NCBI GenBank assembly: GCA_937924525.1
Contig: CALDSU010000018.1
Coordinates: 36,501-100,500, forward strand
DNA length: 64,000 nucleotides
Reading direction: 5' to 3'
Source: an uncultured Bryobacteraceae bacterium
GTDB lineage: Bacteria; Acidobacteriota; Terriglobia; Bryobacterales; Bryobacteraceae
Positions 58,403 through 64,000 of this stretch are shown piece by piece; position 1 is the first letter of the stretch, and the number at the start of each line of letters is the position of its first letter. The position numbers were made by a program, and so were the translations under genes. A model generated the notes under the pieces. That model had not been told where the DNA came from and made no database searches. It saw only the letters and a program-made list of their open reading frames with translations.

Positions 58403-59208
58403 TGAAGCGGCTGTTTGCACTGCGCTTGCCGCCGCCGCCGCTGGTGGCGCGCTTGCTGGGCGTGGGGACGGTGGCGGTGCTGGTGGCGCTGTGGTGGCTG
58501 GTCACGCGCGGGGCGACGCCGGAAACCCGCATCGTGTCGCCGGTGATTCTGCCGGCGCCCGGGGAAGTGGCGCGCAGCTTTGGCGCGCTCTGGACCGAGC
58601 GCGGCTTGGCGGCGAGCATCGCGGCGACGCTCCAGCGCGTGCTCATCGGATTCGGACTGGCGACGATCGTGGGCGTGCCGTTGGGAATCGCGGCCGGAGC
58701 GTGGCGGGTGCTGGATGCCGCCGCCGCGCCGGTGGCGCTCTTTGGCCGCAACGTGCCGGTGGCGGCGCTCATTCCGCTCACCATCCTCTGGTTCGGGATC
58801 GAAGAGACCCAAAAGGTGATGTTCATCTTCATCGCCTGCGTGCCGTTCGTGTATTCCGATGCGGTGCGCGCGGTCACTTCTCTGCCCGACCGTTATGTGG
58901 AGACGGCGCAGACGCTGGGCGCCAGCCCCATGCAGATCGTCTGGAAGGTGCTGGTGGCGCTGGCGCTGCCGGACATTTACAAGAGCTTGCGCGGCCTTTA
59001 CGGCATGGCGTTTGGCTACATCATGCTGGCCGAACTGATCAACGCCGAACACGGGCTGGGCTACCTGCTCAGCACCAGCCAACGGCGCGGCATGAGCGAG
59101 CACATTATTCTCATCCTGCTGGTGATCGCCGCCATGGCGTACCTGATCGACCGCTTTCTGGGCTGGCTGCAGCGCGGCCTGTTCCCGCACCGGGAGGACA
59201 CCGAATGA
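58402..59208 (+). CDS. NitT/TauT-type ABC transporter permease
   Basis: 268 residues with six predicted membrane helices (VARLLGVGTVAVLVALWWLV; RVLIGFGLATIVGVPLGIAA; VAALIPLTILWFG; FIFIACVPFVYSDAV). The EAA loop that docks the ATPase is YVETAQTLGASPMQIVWKVL with ALALP. A single permease implies a homodimer. Relatives move taurine, sulfonates, nitrate or riboflavin-like compounds; the substrate here is unknown. GTG start overlaps the previous stop; ATGA overlap with the ATPase gene. Confidence 0.92.
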   Translation: MKRLFALRLPPPPLVARLLGVGTVAVLVALWWLVTRGATPETRIVSPVILPAPGEVARSFGALWTERGLAASIAATLQRVLIGFGLATIVGVPLGIAAGAWRVLDAAAAPVALFGRNVPVAALIPLTILWFGIEETQKVMFIFIACVPFVYSDAVRAVTSLPDRYVETAQTLGASPMQIVWKVLVALALPDIYKSLRGLYGMAFGYIMLAELINAEHGLGYLLSTSQRRGMSEHIILILLVIAAMAYLIDRFLGWLQRGLFPHREDTE

Positions 59209-60017
59209 GCGGCTCGGCGGAAGTCATTGTCGAGTTCGCCGGCGTCTCCAAGAAGTTTCACGAAGGGACGCGCCGGGAGGCCTTGGCCATTGACAACGTC
59301 AGCTTCCAGGTGCCCAACCGGCCGGACCACGGTGAGTTTGTGGCCATCCTGGGCCCGAGTGGTTGCGGCAAGTCGACCGTACTGCGCATGATCGCGGGGT
59401 TGCGGCCGCATTTTCCCCCGACTTCCGGCGAGATCCGCGTCATGGGCAAACCGGTGAGCGGTCCGGGCGCGGATCGGGGCATGGTGTTCCAGGACTACAC
59501 CTCGTTCGACAACCGCACGGTGGAAGACAACATCGCCTTCGGGCTCGAATGCCAGGGGGTGCCCGCGCGGGAGCGGCGGGAACGCGCGCGCGAATGGATC
59601 CGCAAAGTCGGTCTGGACGTGGACCGCGACGCCCACAAGTACCCCCACCAGCTGTCCGGCGGCATGCGCCAGCGGGTGGCCATCGCCCGCACTCTGATCC
59701 TCAAGCCGCGCATCATCCTGATGGACGAGCCGTTTGGCGCGCTTGACCCCAGCATTCGCCTGAACATGCAGGACCTGCTGATCGGCCTGTGGCGCGACTT
59801 GGAGGCCACCGTGTTCTTCGTCACCCACTCGGTCGAAGAGGCCGTCTACCTGGGTGACCGCATTTATATCATGTCGCCCTCCCCGGGCCGGCTGCTGAAA
59901 GAAATCTCCGTGCCGCCCCCGGACCGACCGGCGCGGGAAATGCAGCGCGAACCGGAGTTCAATCAGACCGTCTTTGAGATTCGGGATCTGATCGAGCGCC
60001 TCGAGGCGCAAGCCTAG
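59205..60017 (+). CDS. ABC transporter ATP-binding protein (NitT/TauT type)
   Basis: 270 residues. Walker A GPSGCGKST, Q-loop VFQDYTSFDN, signature LSGGMRQRVAIA, Walker B RIILMDEPFGALD and H-loop FFVTHSVEEAVYLGD are all intact, so it should hydrolyse ATP. The VPPPDRPAREMQREPEFNQT tail is typical of the SsuB/TauB/NrtD branch. It is coupled to the permease gene and ends five bases before the coiled-coil gene. Confidence 0.95.
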   Translation: MSGSAEVIVEFAGVSKKFHEGTRREALAIDNVSFQVPNRPDHGEFVAILGPSGCGKSTVLRMIAGLRPHFPPTSGEIRVMGKPVSGPGADRGMVFQDYTSFDNRTVEDNIAFGLECQGVPARERRERAREWIRKVGLDVDRDAHKYPHQLSGGMRQRVAIARTLILKPRIILMDEPFGALDPSIRLNMQDLLIGLWRDLEATVFFVTHSVEEAVYLGDRIYIMSPSPGRLLKEISVPPPDRPAREMQREPEFNQTVFEIRDLIERLEAQA

Positions 60018-60022
60018 CGACG

Positions 60023-60910
60023 ATGGAGAACCTGCGCACACCGCCCATGCCCGCCCCCCGCCGCGCAGGTCTGGCCGACTATCTGAAGCGCGCGTTCCTT
60101 TACCGCTGGAACCTGCTGGCGTTCTGCGGCGGGGTCGCCGCGGCGGCGTTGAGTCCCTGGCCGGACGGCCTGCTGCCGCTGGTGGCAGCGATCGAACTGG
60201 CGTACCTGGCCGGCTTAGTGTCGAACACCAGGTTCCGGCAGGCGGTGGAGGCGGAACTGCACCAGCAGCGGCGTCAGCCGCAGCGGGCCCCGGCGAGCCA
60301 GTTGCAGGAAATGCTGAACAGGCTTCCGCCGCCCGCGCGGAAGCGCTTTGAACAGTTGCGCGGCCGGTGCCTGGAGATGCGGGCGATCGCCGAAGGGGTA
60401 CGCGGCCGCCTGGGAACCGCCTCGGGCGATGACTTGACCACGGGAGCGCTCGACCGGCTGCTCTGGGTGTTTCTCCGCCTGTTGGCGTCGCAGGAGGCGC
60501 TCCAGCGCTTTCTCTCCCGGACCGACCCGGCGGAGATCCGCCGCCGCATCGAAGAGGCCCAGGCGCGCCTGGCGGACGCATCCGCCGGCGAGCGCGTGCG
60601 CCGGTCGCTCGAGGACAGCATCGCCGCGCAACAGCTTCGCCTCGACAACTACGAAAAGGCCGTCCAGAACGCCGAGTTCGTGCGCGTGGAACTGGACCGC
60701 ATCGAGGCCAAGATCCAGGCGCTCACCGAGTCGGCGGTCAACCGGCAGGACACCGAGCTCTGGTCCAGCCAGATCGACTCGGTCGCCGAAAGCATGCAAT
60801 CGACCGAGAAAGCGCTTTCGGAATTACAGCAGATCACCGGCTACGTCGACGAGCTGCAGGCCCCGCCCGCCATCCTGACCGCCGGGATCGGGCCGCCCGG
60901 AGGATCGTAA
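60023..60910 (+). CDS. Membrane coiled-coil protein of unknown family
   Basis: 295 residues. Two close membrane helices near residues 28-65 (NLLAFCGGVAAAALSPW and LLPLVAAIELAYLAGLV) precede a long cytosolic helical region: RKRFEQLRGRCLEMRAIAEG, LLWVFLRLLASQEALQRFLS, AQARLADASAGERVRRSLED and RVELDRIEAKIQALTESAVN, strongly predicted coiled coil. I do not recognise the family. Placed between the ABC ATPase (5-base gap) and the AAA ATPase (no gap), it could anchor the AAA protein or PspA at the membrane; that is inference. Confidence 0.75.
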   Translation: MENLRTPPMPAPRRAGLADYLKRAFLYRWNLLAFCGGVAAAALSPWPDGLLPLVAAIELAYLAGLVSNTRFRQAVEAELHQQRRQPQRAPASQLQEMLNRLPPPARKRFEQLRGRCLEMRAIAEGVRGRLGTASGDDLTTGALDRLLWVFLRLLASQEALQRFLSRTDPAEIRRRIEEAQARLADASAGERVRRSLEDSIAAQQLRLDNYEKAVQNAEFVRVELDRIEAKIQALTESAVNRQDTELWSSQIDSVAESMQSTEKALSELQQITGYVDELQAPPAILTAGIGPPGGS

Positions 60911-62662
60911 ATGGACGCCAGCCGCCAGCAAACCCGTACCCCCGCGTGGCTGCCCGCCTGGGCCGCGCAGCTTTCCGAGATGTACTTCTCGGGCACCACG
61001 TCGATGTTCATCCTCCATGGCGCGGTGCAGGACTTCGTCCGCCAGGGCGACAGCGGCGTCTACGGCGCGCTGAGCGATTTCCTGGCGGAACAGATTTTCG
61101 GGCGATGGGACCTGATTTTGCATTACGACCTGGCGAGAGGGCTGCGGGCTTTTGCCGGTCGCGACGGGGCGCGTTTGAAGGACATGGTGGCCCTGGCCAA
61201 CCGCCGGGTGGGCGATCTCAGCGCCGCCCGCAAGGACCCCGCCACCGCCTTCGCCCTGCTGGACCGGTTCGTCCAAAACAACATCATGGCGGCGGATAGC
61301 GAACGGCTGAGCGCCGCTCTCCTCCTCGATCACGCCTCCTTCCTGGCCCCGGCGGGCGACGCCGGCCGCCTCAACCTCAACGCCGCCACGTACGTGGTCA
61401 CGCTGCTCAACTGGGCCTCCAGTCTCCACGTCAAGCGGCTCAATATGGCCTTCGTCCTCATCGACGAAAAGCAGGCGGCGTTGAGCGAACGGCTGAGCGC
61501 CAGCCCGCACGTGGCCTCCTTGGAAATCACCCTGCCCGCCTTGGGGGACCGCGAGCGGTTTTTGGAGTTCGCGATCGGCGGGCGCGATTTCGCCTCCGCC
61601 TCCGACTACTCGCCCGCCGAACTGGCGCGGCTGACCGCCGGCATCTCGCTGGTGGACCTGAACGTCATGGTGCAATCGGCCTTCGAGACCGGCCGGCGGC
61701 TGGACGCGGGGCGCATGCGGGCGCTGAAAAAGCAGCTCATCGAGCGCCAGTGCCAGGGCCTGCTCGAATTCGTGCAGCCCAAGTGGACGCTCGACGCCGT
61801 GGTCGGCCATGAACCGGTCAAACAGCGCCTGCGCGGCGACGCGGCCCTGCTGCGCAAAGGCCAGTCCGGACTGCTGCCGATGGGCTACCTGGTATGCGGT
61901 CCCGTGGGCACCGGCAAGACCTACCTGGCGCAGTGCATGGCCGGCGAGATCGGCATCCCTTGCGTGACGCTGAGAAACTTCCGCTCCAAGTACGTCGGCG
62001 AGACCGAAGGCAACCTCGAACGCGTGCTGAGCGTGCTCCGTGCGATGGGCCCCGTGGTGGTGGTGATCGATGAAGCGGACGCCGCCCTCGGCAACCGCGG
62101 CCAGGAAGGCGACTCGGGCACTTCCAGCCGCGTCTTCTCCATGATCGCCGCCCAGATGGGCGACACGCGCTATCGCGGCCAGATCCTCTGGATGCTGCTC
62201 ACCTGCCGGCCGGACCTGTTGCCGATCGACCTGAAACGGCAGGGGCGCGCCGAGGTGCACATCCCCCTGTTTTACCCCGCCGAGGCCCGCGAGGTGCGCC
62301 AGATGTTCGTGGCCATGGCGCGCAAGCTGGGCGCGGACCTGGCGCCCGATGACGTCCCGGACCCGCCCCAGCGCGGCATGCTTTCCGGGGCGGACATCGA
62401 GGGCATCGTGGGCCGCGCGTTGCGCATCTCTTTGCTCAACGGCGAGGGCGGAGTGACGCGGCAGGCCCTGGAGTCGGTGCTCGGCGACTTCCTGCCGTCC
62501 ACCGAATCGGCGGAAAAGGAACTCCAGGAGATCGCCGCGATTCTGGAATGCACCGATCGGCAGTTTCTGCCCGCCGAGGTTCGCGCGCGGGTCGACCGGG
62601 AAGGGCGCGCGGCGCTCCAGGATCGCTATAACCGCCTGCGTCGCCTGATCGAGTTACGGTAG
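60911..62662 (+). CDS. Classic-type AAA ATPase with an inactive N-terminal half
   Basis: 583 residues. The first ~290 residues look like a degenerate AAA or RecA-like half without Walker A (SGTTSMFILHGAVQDFVRQG; LNMAFVLIDEKQAALSERL). The second half is active: Walker A GPVGTGKT at 330-337, the pore-type segment SKYVGETEGNLERVLSVLR, Walker B VVVVIDEADAALG at 382-394, sensor 1 LLTCRPDLLPIDL and arginine finger RQGRAEV, then a small helical lid and a C-terminal helical region. It recalls Ycf46-like and Vps4/spastin-like AAA proteins. The start directly follows the previous stop. It probably remodels a protein polymer or complex; PspA is a candidate. Confidence 0.9.
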   Translation: MDASRQQTRTPAWLPAWAAQLSEMYFSGTTSMFILHGAVQDFVRQGDSGVYGALSDFLAEQIFGRWDLILHYDLARGLRAFAGRDGARLKDMVALANRRVGDLSAARKDPATAFALLDRFVQNNIMAADSERLSAALLLDHASFLAPAGDAGRLNLNAATYVVTLLNWASSLHVKRLNMAFVLIDEKQAALSERLSASPHVASLEITLPALGDRERFLEFAIGGRDFASASDYSPAELARLTAGISLVDLNVMVQSAFETGRRLDAGRMRALKKQLIERQCQGLLEFVQPKWTLDAVVGHEPVKQRLRGDAALLRKGQSGLLPMGYLVCGPVGTGKTYLAQCMAGEIGIPCVTLRNFRSKYVGETEGNLERVLSVLRAMGPVVVVIDEADAALGNRGQEGDSGTSSRVFSMIAAQMGDTRYRGQILWMLLTCRPDLLPIDLKRQGRAEVHIPLFYPAEAREVRQMFVAMARKLGADLAPDDVPDPPQRGMLSGADIEGIVGRALRISLLNGEGGVTRQALESVLGDFLPSTESAEKELQEIAAILECTDRQFLPAEVRARVDREGRAALQDRYNRLRRLIELR

Positions 62663-62684
62663 CAGTGACGAAAGGAGGGGCTCT

Positions 62685-62975
62685 GTGGCCCGCATTAGCT
62701 GGTTTGACGAAGAGACGGATTTGCCGGTGATTGACGAACAGGCGCACAAACTGGAGACCTTCACGGACGCCTTGGCCGATGGCATGGTCAGCCGGGAGGA
62801 ACTCGAAAAACAGCAGCGCAGCGTGGTGGACGCCATGCGCGCCGTCGAGGGAAGCCTGAACGACGAGCAGCATGCGGCAGTGACCCGCCTGCTGATCGAG
62901 CTCAGCGCGTACAACATTATGCGCCTGTTGCACGAGTTGCACGCCGAGCACCTGCGCCAGCGGTTTTCCGCCTGA
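62685..62975 (+). CDS. Small acidic helical protein, last gene of the PspA/ABC/AAA locus
   Basis: 96 residues: WFDEETDLPVIDEQAHKLET, ADGMVSREELEKQQRSVVDA, LNDEQHAAVTRLLIELSAYN, IMRLLHELHAEHLRQRFSA. All-helical, soluble, no signal. Family unknown. GTG start with an AAAGGAGG site seven bases upstream, so it is well translated. Its size and charge suggest an adaptor or regulator of the AAA ATPase. Confidence 0.75.
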   Translation: MARISWFDEETDLPVIDEQAHKLETFTDALADGMVSREELEKQQRSVVDAMRAVEGSLNDEQHAAVTRLLIELSAYNIMRLLHELHAEHLRQRFSA

Positions 62976-63115
62976 GCTGGCCCGGCCGAACTCATGGTGG
63001 ACGTGTTCCTCGGCTACGCCGCCGCGAATCGCCAGATCGCCGCCGCCACCGCTTATTCCTCCCGCCCACGGCCGAACAACTCGCATTCGAGTTTGGCGAT
63101 CCAGCCGCGGGACGC

Positions 63116-64000
63116 TTAGCGAGGCGGCCGGAACTGGGGCAGGTCGGGCCGCAAACGCTGGGCGGCCCGAAAATGGCGCGCCGCGCTTTCCGGATCCCCC
63201 AGGTGGGTCAGGACGACGCCAAGCTGATACTCCGCTTCCGGGAACGCCGGCCGAGCGGCCGGCGTGCGTTCCAACCTCGCCCTGGCGTTGTCGAACCGCC
63301 CGAGCTGCGTCTCGGCGACCGCCAGCGTGTAGGACGCGAGCGGGTTGTCCTCGGCGACGGGCTCGAGCAGCGGCGGCACCGCGCTGGCTTCGCCGTTTTT
63401 CAGGAGGGCAACGGCCAGGTCGATTGCCACCGTAGGGTCCGGCGCCAATATCCAACGATTTGCGGTAGTTCGCGATGGCTTCGGCCAGATTGCCTGCCAT
63501 CAGGTGCTTGTGCGCGGAAGCTGCCAGAAAGCGCGCCTGCATGCGGCCGGCCGCGCCGGCGCGCAGCTCGCGGAAGCGAACCATGGCTTCCGCGGCCTCC
63601 GCTTCCCTGCCCAGCTTGCGAAAGCAGGTGGCCAGCGTGTACTGCGTCTGCGGGTTCCCGGGCGCGAGCGCGGCGGCCTGCTGGAGTTGTGCGACTGCGT
63701 CCGCGCAGGAACCGGTCCGGGCCAGCGCCACGCCAAGGTAGTGGCGCGCATCGGCATGGCGGGGTTCGGCGGAAACCAGGGCTTTGAGCACCGCCCGCGC
63801 CGCCGCATCCTGGCGAATTTCCAACTGTGACATGGCCAAGGCGAGGCGCGCGCCCGGGTACTTGGGTTGCAGCTTGAGCACGGCTTGGTAGGCGCGCACC
63901 GCCTCGGCGTGATTGCCCGCCTTGGCGGCCAGCCAGCCCAGGTGGAAATGGGAGTCGGCGTCCCTCGGATTCAGGGCCAAGGCGCGGCGGCAAGCGGCGG
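63116..64000 (-). pseudogene. TPR protein gene with a one-base frameshift, running off the window
   Basis: From the window edge the minus strand reads TPR units (PRDADSHFHLGWLAAKAGNH, AVLKLQPKYPGARLALAMSQ, GVALARTGSCADAVAQL, LAEAIANYRKSLDI). At about 63450 the sequence GATATTGGCGCC shifts frame: the natural continuation (APDPTVAIDLAVALLKNGEA to PDLPQFRPPR, stop at 63116) is in another frame and would need one G fewer. The gene is therefore inactivated or the base is a sequencing error. The uncorrected frame runs to 62436 as nonsense, antisense to the AAA gene. The start is outside the window. The 62976-63115 gap holds nothing I can name. Confidence 0.7.

Noticed and set aside
60824..62260. 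478-codon minus-strand frame opposite the AAA ATPase
   Set aside because: Antisense to Walker motifs; His/Gln/Gly-rich composition and no ribosome site.

Overview
This GC-rich window looks like chromosomal DNA of an Acidobacteriota bacterium, most likely of the Bryobacterales/Solibacter type. That placement is inference from gene content: an Oar-type TonB-dependent receptor with an N-terminal carboxypeptidase-regulatory-like domain, M81 (MlrC) peptidase, DUF1080 protein, several secreted sugar-acting enzymes (iduronate-type sulfatase, sialidase-like propeller, pectate-lyase-like toroid, xylose-isomerase-like TIM barrels), Tat-type 'RR' leaders, and housekeeping genes of ordinary bacterial type. 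I see no tRNA, rRNA, CRISPR array, phage or intact insertion sequence.

Layout. 1-6000: ArsA/TRC40 ATPase with small neighbours, glutaminyl cyclotransferase, MlrC peptidase, Dabb protein, enolase-superfamily enzyme. 6129-12007: two large paralogues (N-terminal Cys/His knuckle, Ala/Pro-rich stretch, one membrane helix, C-terminal lectin-like domain) followed by a TPR protein. 12109-18291: GNAT, secreted protein, then a tight run rsmB-rpe-bamD-like-receiver-yajQ-hydrolase. 18328-22521: ferredoxin, citrate synthase, metallo-beta-lactamase-fold protein, purB. 22582-26846: DUF1080/amidohydrolase/aminotransferase run, lepB, glycosyltransferase. 26872-33283: secreted carbohydrate-related enzymes including a sulfatase reduced to its two ends. 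33361-39674: PfkB kinase, membrane protein, yjbQ, glmS, purS, MidA-type methyltransferase. 39374-46522: ACT-like protein with no stop of its own, a gene remnant, SDR, TIM barrel, and a complete molybdenum hydroxylase (three subunits) with a MoaD-type protein. 46676-49915: TonB-dependent receptor. 50246-55730: DUF3999, DUF2339 and TgpA-type transglutaminase membrane proteins. 55854-62975: a seven-gene co-oriented locus. 63116-64000: TPR gene with a frameshift, running off the window.

The most interesting locus is 55854-62975. It encodes a PspA/IM30 protein (ESCRT-III superfamily), a membrane-tethered NitT/TauT-type solute-binding protein fused to an OmpA-like peptidoglycan-binding domain, its permease and ATPase, a membrane coiled-coil protein, a classic-type AAA ATPase, and a 96-residue acidic protein. 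The ABC part is translationally coupled and the rest is closely spaced. My hypothesis is an envelope-maintenance machine in which PspA and the AAA ATPase form an ESCRT-III/Vps4-like pair next to a cell-wall-anchored transporter.

A second window-wide signal is regulatory. Many start codons have a TANNNT-like hexamer ending 6-7 bases upstream and no Shine-Dalgarno, which predicts leaderless transcripts, while other genes keep strong AGGAGG sites. A palindromic intergenic repeat with core GTCGGAGAC occurs at least three times.
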